DNA of 64,000 nucleotides from Ehretia macrophylla (taxonomy: Eukaryota; Streptophyta; Magnoliopsida; Boraginales; Ehretiaceae): assembly GCA_037974665.1 (NCBI GenBank), contig CM075773.1, positions 66,136,263 through 66,200,262 of the forward strand. The letters run 5' to 3'. A program made the translations under genes and the position numbers. Positions within the stretch are counted from its first letter, which is position 1. Each line of letters begins with the position of its first letter. The notes beneath the pieces are model-generated. The model was not told the origin of the DNA. It saw only the letters and a program-made list of their open reading frames with translations, and made no database searches. Of the stretch, positions 20,031-29,983 are shown in pieces.

Positions 20031-21252
20031 CATTTGAGTTTTTCGGTGTTCTCTCCAAAAACACAGGATAGATGAGTTTTCTGATGTTCTCTAAAAACAT
20101 TGGACAGATAGGGTTTTGTTCTTCTAAGTTCCCTTCAAAAACTAGGATGAAACGGTAAGACTTCCCCTCTCTGAAGTCATATGGTTTCTGAAGAGTTCCA
20201 TGAAACTTCAGCTAGTCCGGGTCATACGGCAACCGGTAAAGACATCTCAAGTCCGTTGATGGGTGTGGCTTTCCCAAAAAGCCAAAGGAAATTTAGAAAC
20301 TTGTGTATCTTCTAGCCTGTATTTATTTTGTATTTTGCTTAGTCAACTTACCTTTAGCCAACTTACCTTTAGCAAACCTATTTCAACAACCATGTAAGGT
20401 CACGGCATTGAAGGAGCAGAGGGCGTAAGACTCCGTGTTGGCCATGTGGCGGTTTGGTGAGAGATAGTTAGGCTTCGAAGATAGTAAGGCTTCGAAGATA
20501 GTAAGACTAAGTACAGTACAGGGTAAATTATAGGGAAAATAGACTTGTTAATTTATTTTCTTTGTATTAGTGGGAAATACACTTCGATCAAGTGTACTTG
20601 TATGTATTTCACCATTTGTTTGTAAGTTCCAGACTGAAAGAAGTTTACAGCACCTTCAGTGCAGAACCAGTCAGATTCAGGGAACGATGGAGAAGATGAA
20701 TCTACAGTCAAGATTCCACTTCAAACATCATTATCACAAGACGACGAAATTACTTTCGGCCACAGTGAAAGTAATCCAGTCAAAAAGACAGAATCATCAC
20801 AACACGACAAGATATCTTTCGGCCACAGTAAAAGGCAGACATGATCATCAAGTCACGACAAAACAAGATTCGGCCACAGTAAAAGCCGACCACTTTTCAT
20901 GAACAGTAAAAGCACTTTTACTATTCACTTTAAGAAAAGTTACTTTTGACTTTTCTTTTCCATTCTTTTTACTTTTCTTTTCCAGATTCGTTATCCTATA
21001 AGACAGAGTCTGTCTTATTGACTCAGAGGACGAATTTTTTCCTTTCTAATTTTCAATTTAATTCGGTATCACTCCTGTACAACCAACAGTGTAGCCCTAC
21101 TACCTTTCACATTTAATAACAAGTAAGAGATTCAGACCTACATCTCTTTTGAATCCATCTTATTTGCACTTTAATTATTTATCTGTCTATTGTTTAAGTT
21201 TATTCCGCTTTCTGTTATGGCTCTTGTTGTCTTGATAATCCTGGTTCCTTTC
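20031..21252 (+). promoter_or_regulatory. 3' region and second promoter-like region, copy C
   Basis: The conserved TGGCTTT/AAAGCCA hairpin is at 20266-20284. The CAACTTACC / AGATAGTAAG module lies at about 20344-20515. The TTCGGCCACAGT repeats are followed by TATAA at 20997-21001, the 17-bp palindrome and GAGGAC at 21026-21031. Compared with the region before C, about 14 bp are missing after CGGTATCACTC, between short repeats containing GTAC. For a transcript from 12311 this would be the 3' end region, giving terminal redundancy. The primer site itself is absent: sequence jumps to ORF1 of copy D at 21251. Confidence 0.6.
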
Positions 21253-21255
21253 CAA

Positions 21256-24212
21256 TCAAGGTTTTACCTTTTAAGATATCAAAATATATTCCAAAATTGG
21301 AATCTACAGAAGAGAAGAATACCAAGCTTCTCCAGGAACTGATTTCCAGATCCAAGAAATCAGAACCTTCATCCAGCCAATTGGCTCTTCAGACGTTGAA
21401 ACAGTCAGACAGTAATTCTGATCGCGATTCCTCGTCTTCACAGAATTCCGGGAGAGATAAAGTTATCCATATCAATAGAATTTCTTTTCCAGATACAAAG
21501 AATTTCTATCCCAGACCTTCACCTCCAGATCTTCAAATAGAAGAATCACATACCCAAAGATCTTTCTCAGGATCTCAGATCTATGAATGGAACATAGATG
21601 GGATGTCAGAATATCAGATTCTAAATGTTACTAAACAGATGATCATCATTGGTAACATTTACAAACAAGCTGTTACTGAGAGAGCAGCAACCAGAAATAT
21701 CATTCTTGGCTTCAATGGACAACTTAAAGGATGGTGGGATGACCACCTCAGTGAAGCTACCAAAGAAGGCATACTCAACATGGTGAAAACCAATGAGAAT
21801 GGAGAACCTGTTCTCAACCAGAATGGTCAGACAGAGTCATGTGCTCTTTCTGCACTTGTTTTCGATATCACCTACCATTTCATAGGTGATCCCACAGTTT
21901 ATCAAGAAAGAACATCTGAAATACTTCAGAATCTCAGATGTAGAACACTCCAAGACTTCCGATGGTATAAGGATGTCTTCCTCAGTAAACTTTACCAAAG
22001 ATCTGACAACAATGCCAGTTATTGGAAAGAAAAGTTCATTTGTGGACTTCCAAAATTGTTTGCCCAGCAAGTTCGAGATTCACTCTCATCAGAATATCCC
22101 AGTCTAGACTACGATCTTATGACATATGGTGACATCATTTCCCATATTAATAAGACAGCTTTAAAGCTTTGCACTGACCTTCGTCTCAAAGCTCAGTTAA
22201 AGAAACAGTCTAATAGAAAAGAATTAGGAAATTGGTGTGAACAGTATGGTATGGAAAGAATTAAACCACCCCATACTCAGAAAACACATAAATCCAGAAT
22301 TTCCTCCGGGAAATATAAAAGTCACTTCAAGTCCATAGGACAGAAGTACAACCAGAAGTATGGCAACAAACCATACACCTCCCATAAAAAGAAACATTAC
22401 CAGAGGTTTCCACGAAGAAATTGGAAGCATCAACAAAAAGATATTAAAAAAGAACAGAAATCCACAGGATGTTTCAAATGTGGTAAATCAGGACATTTTG
22501 CAAAAGATTGTAGAATCAGATCACTAATCCAATCCTTGGAATTAGATGAAGCTACAAAGAGCAAAATTATCCAATCTATAGATGATCTCGAATCATCATC
22601 CAGTTCTTCTACAGACTACTCTGATGAAGAAAACATTAATCAGATTGGAACAGACAACTACTATTCCAGTAGTTCTTCCAACTCTTTCCAGGAATGTGCG
22701 TGCCCCAGCAAAGGAGCATGTTTCTGTCAGAAAGGATTAAATGTCCTTACTGATTCTCATAGTCTTTTGATCGATATGATCTGTAAGATTAATAACCCAG
22801 AAGAAAAGCAAGCTTATCTTCTCAGGCTTAAAGACATTATGGATCAGAACGAGGAAGAAAAACCTCAATCCATTCCTATCCAGAATAACATCAAGAATAC
22901 CAATTATTCTGATGTACTCAGTTACTTCCAGAAAAGAAAGACCCAACCAATAGGTATTTCTGATCTCCAGCATGAGATTAAACTGTTAAAATCAGAAATT
23001 CAGCAACTCAGACAAGAGTACAGGCATGAGATAAGTGATCTCAGAACAGATCATGAACATCTCCAACAGGATGTCCAACTCTTACAAATAGAATCATTAG
23101 AACGTCAAGAACATCTTTCACAGAATGATGAACTTGATAAACAGACCCAGATTGCTTTAGGCAAACTTAAAGAAGGTGAAAGTTCCTCCAAATCAACAGA
23201 GGATTATCTCAATCTTCTAAACAGAATCACTTACCAGAAATGGTATGTTTAGTTAACCATCAAGGTTAATGATTTCAAGATTGAAACCATTGCCTTATTA
23301 GACTCAGGAGCAGATATGAACTGCATCCAAGAAGGATTAATTCCTTCCAGATTTTTTGAGAAAACTAGAGAGAAGCTTTCTACAGCTGACTCTACCAGAC
23401 TTCATATCCAGTACAAATTACCTAATGCACATGTTTGCAATCAAGGTATTTGTTTTCCTACCAGCTTTGTGCTGATAAAACAGTTAAATTCCCAAGTCAT
23501 TCTCGGGAATCCTTTCCTCCAACAGTTATTTCCCATGACTGTTACAGAACAAGGTGTATCTACCAAAGTGTTAGGTAAACCTGTCCTTTTTGAGTTTTAT
23601 TTCCCTTCGCAGCGAAGAGATATTAACTCAATCCAACAGAAAGAAAACCAGATCAGTTTTCTTAAACAAGACATCAAATCAATCAGAATTGATGAACAGA
23701 TTGCTAAACAGCAAAAAATCATCAATGAATTCCAGACCAAACTTGAAAAAGAAGTTTGTTCAGATCTTCCTACGGCCTTTTGGGTTCGTAAGAAACATTC
23801 TGTCTCTCTCCCATATGAGAAAGACTTTTCAGAACGGAATATTCCTACCAGGGCTCGACCCATCCAGATGAATCAGGAATATCTCACTCTTTGTAAAAAA
23901 GAGATCCAGAGTTTATTAGATAAGAAGCTAATCAGACCTAGCAAAAGCCCATGGTCTTGTGCGGCCTTTTATGTTAATAAACATGCAGAACAAGAACGAG
24001 GAGTCCCTCGTTTAGTCATCAATTACAAGCCCTTAAACAAGGTCTTGCAATGGATCAGATATCCATTACCCAACAAAAATGATCTCCTTAAGAGATTAAA
24101 TCAGGCCCATGTCTTCAGTAAATTTGACATTCAGTACATCAAGGGAGAGGATAACTCCATCCCTGATTTTCTAACCAGAGAGTTTCTGACAGGCCACGTG
24201 CCTATCACTTAG
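21256..24212 (+). pseudogene. ORF1 polyprotein remnant, copy D, RT and RNase H deleted
   Basis: It lacks the movement protein and start codon, as B does. A TAG at 23250-23252 replaces the CAG seen in B, just before the protease. The frame then continues through DSGAD to the start of RT. At about 24121-24128 an in-frame deletion removes exactly 930 bp (310 codons): sequence jumps from the early RT to the end of RNase H. The deletion ends share TTTGACAT, present at both sites in B (8527-8534 and 9457-9464). The YIDD motif and all RNase H catalytic residues are lost. Confidence 0.9.
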
Positions 24213-24442
24213 GATTCCTACGGGAATACCTTTCATTTTGTTTTTTACAGATCACAGAAGCGGACACCAAGGATCAAACTAATTGATTCAGATGGATTGT
24301 TTCAAGTCCACCGCAATTAAGTAGATTGAAACACAGATTTCAGATCCAAAAGCGTAATTGATAATTGTTTCAATTCCGTAATTTTCCTATTTATTGTTGC
24401 TAACCATTTTGCAGGATCATTATCATCTCCTCGCACTTAGCA

Positions 24443-25765
24443 ATGGCACCTAGGAAAGATAAAGGAAAAGCTAAAGCATTAGATCTCACATGTTATGCTC
24501 AGAAAACAAAAACCCCAGTAACAACACCAGCACAATCTTCAACTCCAGTAAAGATTGAAGACAAACAGATCACATATACACCATTTTCTACCCAGTCATA
24601 CCTAGGTAGAAACCTCACAGTTTTGGGGACAGTTACCCCACAAAAACAGTTAACAGATGTTCGTGCAGGTTTTGCAGGTACATCGTCATCTCAGACGACA
24701 GTCAGTAACAGGTTTCTGCCCCTTGTTACTAAGAAAAAACCAGTTACCCCAGAACCAAAACAACCTCAGTTATCATCACCCACATACATATACAAGAATG
24801 TGTTTGACCAGATTCTTGTCACAGAACCTTTTCATTTCAGACAGAACCCCAACATTACCCCAGATGAGTTTGCAAGAGCGTTCCTTCACCCTCATTCAAA
24901 CTACATCCCAGAAAACACATATAAAGACCAGAAATATTATGAGACAATTCTCATAAAAATAGAATCCATAGAGTTTGTCCCAGATGACAAAGACAAACAG
25001 CCAGGCCAGTACAGCCATGTCAAGGCAAAACTCCAGAATGTGATCACTCTCGATCAATGGGGACAACCCCCGCAGAAAACCAAACAGATTGCAGAGGATA
25101 TTCCTCTCAAGGACTACAACTATTATGACTACATTCAGGCGTGGTTCAGAGCATTCAATCGCCAGAATGACAAGCATGATATGTCATGGTTCTTTCTGTT
25201 TACCAAAACATTCCCATTAGAGGTTCCAAATTGGTTCATACAATGGTGGGCGTCTTTTGGACCAATTTCAGACATTTTACCAGAACCAGTTCTTCAAGGA
25301 TTCCAGTATTTCGCAGAGCATTGGAAGACACCAGCTCAGTTAGCATATCTTCCCCCGTTCTTTGTGTTCTACAGGATCTTTTTTGTCACGTGGATTTTCA
25401 GATCAGAATTCGCGTACAAACATGTTTCTTTCGGAAATCATCAAGACATTCTGACTTTCGGAAGAGCTCACTCAGTCATGTGGTGGAAGAAGATGAACAA
25501 TGCTTCGTGTTCAACACCAAAAGTTCAGTCATGGCTCGAGACCAACCAGAAACAGAAACAAGAAATTCAAACAGAACAGCAGGAATTTCTTTCATTCAAG
25601 AACTTCCTCACTACACAGTTAGCAGCGGCCACCAGTTTTGACGAAGTCAAGGCCATCATGCTACAATTAGAAGAGCTTGAGAATGCTTCAGATCAAGCAT
25701 CTATCTCAACAGATCATGCCAATGACAACGAAGATGACTGTTACGGCATTTATTCTCCACCATGA
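24443..25765 (+). CDS. Viral ORF2 protein of unknown function, copy D
   Basis: This is an intact 440-codon frame, two codons shorter than in B and C because one Pro-Pro pair is missing from a Pro-rich string near residue 108. It has a few other substitutions (for example Ser to Cys at 17, and Phe for Thr near 81). The 230-base spacer before it (24213-24442) keeps the candidate splice acceptors and start context. It remains open although ORF1 of the same copy is destroyed, which fits recent integration. Confidence 0.85.
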   Translation: MAPRKDKGKAKALDLTCYAQKTKTPVTTPAQSSTPVKIEDKQITYTPFSTQSYLGRNLTVLGTVTPQKQLTDVRAGFAGTSSSQTTVSNRFLPLVTKKKPVTPEPKQPQLSSPTYIYKNVFDQILVTEPFHFRQNPNITPDEFARAFLHPHSNYIPENTYKDQKYYETILIKIESIEFVPDDKDKQPGQYSHVKAKLQNVITLDQWGQPPQKTKQIAEDIPLKDYNYYDYIQAWFRAFNRQNDKHDMSWFFLFTKTFPLEVPNWFIQWWASFGPISDILPEPVLQGFQYFAEHWKTPAQLAYLPPFFVFYRIFFVTWIFRSEFAYKHVSFGNHQDILTFGRAHSVMWWKKMNNASCSTPKVQSWLETNQKQKQEIQTEQQEFLSFKNFLTTQLAAATSFDEVKAIMLQLEELENASDQASISTDHANDNEDDCYGIYSPP

Positions 25766-25914
25766 GTATAAACTGGAACATACTCCTCTATGAGTATAAA
25801 CTGGATGTATACTCCTCTATGAGTATAAACTGGATGTATACTCCTCTATGAGTATAAACTAGAAACAGACAGTAGTATAGAAAACAGTTGTAATACTCCT
25901 CTACGAGTATAAAC
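25752..25914 (+). repeat. 28/29-bp tandem repeat after ORF2, copy D
   Basis: There is one CCACCATGAG unit, three CTCTATGAGTATAAACT units and one outlying unit. The first unit has GAGTATAAAC where B and C have GAGGATAAAC. Confidence 0.9.
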
Positions 25915-27163
25915 TGGGCCATTTGAGTTTTCCGGTGTTCTCTCCAAAAACACAGGACAGATGAGTTTTCTGATGTTCTCTAAAAACATTGGACAGATAG
26001 GGTTTTGTTCTTCTAAGTTCCCTTCAAAAACTAGGATGAAACGGTAAGACTTCCCCTCTCTGAAGTCATATGGTTTCTGAAGAGTTCCATGAAACTTCAG
26101 CTAGTCCGGGTCAAACGGCAACCGGTAAAGACATCTCAAGTCCGTTGATGGGTGTGGCTTTCCCAAAAAGCCAAAGGAAATTTAGAAACTTGTGTATCTT
26201 CTAGCCTGTATTTATTTTGTATTTTGCTTAGTCAACTTACCTTTAGCCAACTTACCTTTAGCAAACCTATTTCAACAACCATGTAAGGTCACGGCATTGA
26301 AGGAGCAGAGGGCGTAAGACTCCGTGTTGGCCATGTGGCGGTTTGGTGAGAGATAGTTAGGCTTCGAAGATAGTAAGGCTTCGAAGATAGTAAGACTAAG
26401 TACAGTACAGGGTAGATTATAGGGAAAATAGACTTGTTAATTTATTTTCTTTGTATTAGTGGGAAATACACTTCGATCAAGTGTACTTGTATGTATTTCA
26501 CCATTTGTTTGTAAGTTCCAGACTGAAAGAAGTTTACAGCACCTTCAGTGCAGAACCAGTCAGATTCAGGGAACGATGGAGAAGATGAATCTACAGTCAA
26601 GATTCCACTTCAAACATCATTATCACAAGACGACGAAATTACTTTCGGCCACAGTGAAAGTAATCCAGTCAAAAAGACAGAATCATCACAACACGACAAG
26701 ATATCTTTCGGCCACAGTAAAAGGCAGACATGATCATCAAGTCACGACAAAACAAGATTCGGCCACAGTAAAAGCCGACCACTTTTCATGAACAGTAAAA
26801 GCACTTTTACTATTCACTTTAAGAAAAGTTACTTTTGACTTTTCTTTTCCATTCTTTTTACTTTTCTTTTCCAGATTCGTTATCCTATAAGACAGAGTCT
26901 GTCTTATTCACTTGGAGGACGAATTTTTCTTCTTTTCTAATTTTTCAATTTAATTCGGTATCACTCTTTGTACATTGTACTCCTGTACAACCAACAGTGT
27001 AGCCCTACTACCTTTCACATTTAATAACAAGTAAGAGATTCAGACCTACATCTCTTTTGAATCCATCTTATTTGCACTTTAATTATTTATCTGTCTATTG
27101 TTTAAGTTTATTCCGCTTTCTGTTATGGCTCTTGTTGTCTTGATAATCCTGGTTCCTTTCTGG

Positions 27164-27165
<2 letters not shown>
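25915..27165 (+). promoter_or_regulatory. 3' region and promoter-like region, copy D
   Basis: Hairpin TGGCTTT/AAAGCCA is at 26155-26173, and the CAACTTACC/AGATAGTAAG module at about 26229-26400. Three TTCGGCCACAGT motifs are followed by TATAA at 26886-26890 and CTTGGAGGAC at 26911-26920, which is the copy closest to the caulimovirus TTTGGAGAGGAC start region. It points towards the (TA)n tract and minus-strand copy E, so any transcript from it would enter E in antisense. Confidence 0.6.

Positions 27166-27193
<28 letters not shown>
27166..27193. repeat. (TA)n tract between copies D and E
   Basis: About 28 bp of TA dinucleotides stand directly between the primer-site end of copy D and the minus-strand copy E. 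Integration of pararetroviral DNA at AT-dinucleotide sites has been reported in plants. Confidence 0.97.
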
Positions 27194-27194
<1 letters not shown>

Positions 27195-28442
27195 AATACA
27201 ACCAGGAAGGAGCAGATAAAGATAGACATAACAGAAAGCGGAATAAACAAGAATAATAGATAGGTAAATAAATGAAATACAAAAAAGATGAAGATAAAAG
27301 GAGACGAACGTCTGTTACTTGTTATTAGATGATCTGGAAGATAACTGTGTTACACTGTGGTTGTACAGGATTACAATGTAAAAGAGTGATCTGGATAAAA
27401 TAAAACTTAAGGGGTAAGGGAAGAAAATCCGAATCCTATATTCTGAGGCAGACTCTGCCTTAATATAGGATATCGAATATGTTATTACAATAGTGAAATG
27501 TGAAAAAGAAAAGTCAAAAATAACTTTTCCTAAAGTGAACAGTAAAAAGTGATTTTTACTATTCATAAATAGTGTATCGGCTTTTACTGTGGCCGAATCT
27601 TATTTTGTCGTGACGTGATGATCTTGTCTGGCTTTAACTGTGGCCGAAAGATCTCTTGTCTTGACATGATGATTATGTCTTGACTGGATTACTTTCACTG
27701 TGACCGAAAGTAATTTCGTCGTCTTGTGATGATAATGTCTGATGATAGAATCTTGACTAGATTCATCTTCTTCTTCATCTCTGAGTCTGAATCTAGTTCT
27801 GTGCTGAAGACGTTATAAAACTTCTTCATGTCTGGATCATTCTGACTTATGGTAAAATACATACAAGTCTACTGAGTGATGTGTATTTCCCACTACTACA
27901 AAGAAAATAAATAAACTAGTCTATTTTCCCTATAATCTAATCAGTATCGTACTTAGTCTTACTATCTTCGAAGCCTTACTATCTTCGAAATCTAACTATC
28001 TCTCATCTAACCGCCACATGGGTAACAACGGAGTCTTACGCCTTCTGCTTCTCAATCCCATGACCTTACAAGATTGTTGAGATAGGTCGATTAAAGGTAA
28101 GTTGGCTAAAGGTAAGTTGACTAAGCAAGATACAAAATAAAATACTGGCTAGAAGATAAACAATTTTTTAGATCTTCTTTGGCTTTTTGGGAAAGCCACA
28201 CCCATCAACGGACTTGAAATGTCTTTACCAGTTGCCGTTTGACCTGGACTAGCTAAAGTTTCATGGAATTCTTCAGTAACCATATGACTTCAGAGAGGGG
28301 AAGTCTAACCATTGCATCATAGTTTTTGAAGGGAACTTAGAAGAACAAAACCCTGTCTGTCCAATGTTTTTGGTGACAATATTAGGAAACTCATCTGTAT
28401 TGTGTTTTTGGTAGAGAACACAATTAAACTCTATTGTCTGAA
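27194..28442 (-). promoter_or_regulatory. 3' region and promoter-like region, copy E
   Basis: Minus-strand order: conserved hairpin (28180-28198), module with two AGGTAAGTTG/CAACTTACC strings and GAAGATAGTAAG repeats (about 27955-28125), three GGCCACAGT-type motifs (27580-27720), then a TATA-like CCTATATT within a longer palindrome (27435-27470) that replaces the 17-bp palindrome of the other copies. The palindrome keeps pairing although its bases changed. No coding frame worth calling is present. Confidence 0.55.
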
Positions 28443-29753
28443 TTACAATGGCGTAAAAATGCCATAACAATCATCTTCATTGTCATTGGTAGAATCTGTA
28501 GAAATGGATGCCTGATCTGGGCAAGTTCATTGAGTTGTAGCATAATAGCTTGAATTTCTTCATAACTGGTGGCAGCAGCAAGCTGAGTATGGAGGAAATT
28601 CTTAAAAGGAAAGGAACTCCTGTTGTTCTGGTTGAATTTCCTTTTTCTGTTTCTGATTGGTCGCTAGCCATGCTTGGATTTTAGGAGTTGAACAAGAACT
28701 GTTGTTCATCTTCTTCCACCACATGACATAATGATTTCTTCCGAAAGCCGATATGACTTGTTGGTTTTCGAAAGATGTATGTTTGAATACAAATTCTGAT
28801 CTGAATATCCATGTTATAAAGAATAGTCTATAAAACACAAAAAATGGGGGAAGGTAGGCTAAATGTTATGGTGCCTTCCAATTTTCTGTGAAATACTTAT
28901 AATCTTCTTAAACTGGTTCTGGTAATATGTCTGTTATAGGACCATATGATGCCCACCATTAGATAAACCAATTTGGGACCTCTAGGGGAAAGCTTTTCTT
29001 GAAAAGGAAAAACCATGACATATCATGTTTATCATTTTGGTGATAAAAGCATATGAACCATGCCTGAATGTAATCATAATAGTTATAGTTTCTGAAGGCT
29101 GCATTAACTGAAAGTTGTTTGGTTTTCTGTGGAGGTTGTGTCCATTGATCAAGGGTGAGCACAGTCTGTAGTTTAGCCTTGACGTGGCTATATTGGCCTG
29201 GTTGTTTGTCTTTGTCATCTGGGACAAACTCTATAGATTTTGTTGCTATGAGAATGGCCTCATAGTAACTCTGAGTTTTGAATGTGTTATCTAGGATGTA
29301 GTTTGAGTGGGGATGAAGAAATACCCTAGCAAACTCATCTGGGGTAATATTTGGGTTCTGTTTGAAGTGTGCTGGTTCTGTTACAAGAATCTGGTCAAAG
29401 ACGTTCTTGTAAATGTATGATGGGGAAGGAAACTGTTTAGGTTCTGGATTTACTGGTTTAGGTTTAGCAACAAGGGGCTGAAACTTGTTATTGACTGTCG
29501 TCTGTGAAGACGATGTACCTGCAAAACCTACATGAACACCGGTTAACTTTTTCTGAGGGATCAAAGACCCTAAAACTGAGAGATTTCTTCCTAGGGGTGA
29601 CTGGGTAGATGTCTGTGTATGGGTTATCTGTTTATCTTCAACCTTGACTGGGGTTGATGTCTAAGCTAGAGTAATTACTAGTGTGCTGGCTTTCTGGGCA
29701 TAAGAACTGAGATCGAATGCTTTTGCCTTGCCTTTATCTTTCTTGGGTGCCAT
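28443..29753 (-). pseudogene. ORF2 remnant, copy E
   Basis: It begins at ATG 29753-29751 with the same Lys-rich N-terminus and ends at a TAA at 28445-28443. It aligns with the whole ORF2 product but contains stops, for example a TAG near 29662, a TAA within the WFI-WW region near 28958 and another near 28866, plus apparent frame changes. The longest open part is 28959-29564. The conserved middle shows which residues were kept in the viral lineage before integration. Confidence 0.88.
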
Positions 29754-29983
29754 TGTTACTAGTGTCAGGAGTGAATGATTCCTGCCAATGGTTAGTAACA
29801 ATTTATAGAAAGAAATGCGAAATTGAAAAATTATCAATTCTACTTCTGGATCTGAAATCTTTGTTTCAATCTACTAGATACGGTGAACTTGAAACAATCC
29901 ATCTAAATCCATTAATTGGATTCTTGGTGTCCGTCTCTGTGACTCTGCAAAAGACAAAATGAAAAGGTATTTCCGAAGGAATC

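Larger units (their letters stand above)
12556..21252 (+). mobile_element. Endogenous pararetrovirus copy C, complete genome (about 8.7 kb)
   Basis: It runs from the primer-binding site through intact ORF1 and ORF2 and the 3' region to the base just before where the next primer site should be. It is the only copy with a whole ORF1. Copy B's promoter and leader lie directly before it, and its own promoter-like region follows ORF2, so an RNA begun at about 12311 could run the full genome and end in a repeated region. At 21251-21252 it is joined by a 2-bp overlap to the middle of ORF1 of copy D. Confidence 0.92.
21251..27165 (+). mobile_element. Endogenous pararetrovirus copy D, defective
   Basis: It starts inside ORF1 at a point equivalent to 14426 of copy C, carries a doubly damaged ORF1, an open ORF2, the repeat tract, the 3' region and promoter, and ends five bases into the primer-binding site (TGGTA, 27161-27165), where a (TA)n tract begins. 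Sequence is nearly identical to B and C. Confidence 0.9.
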
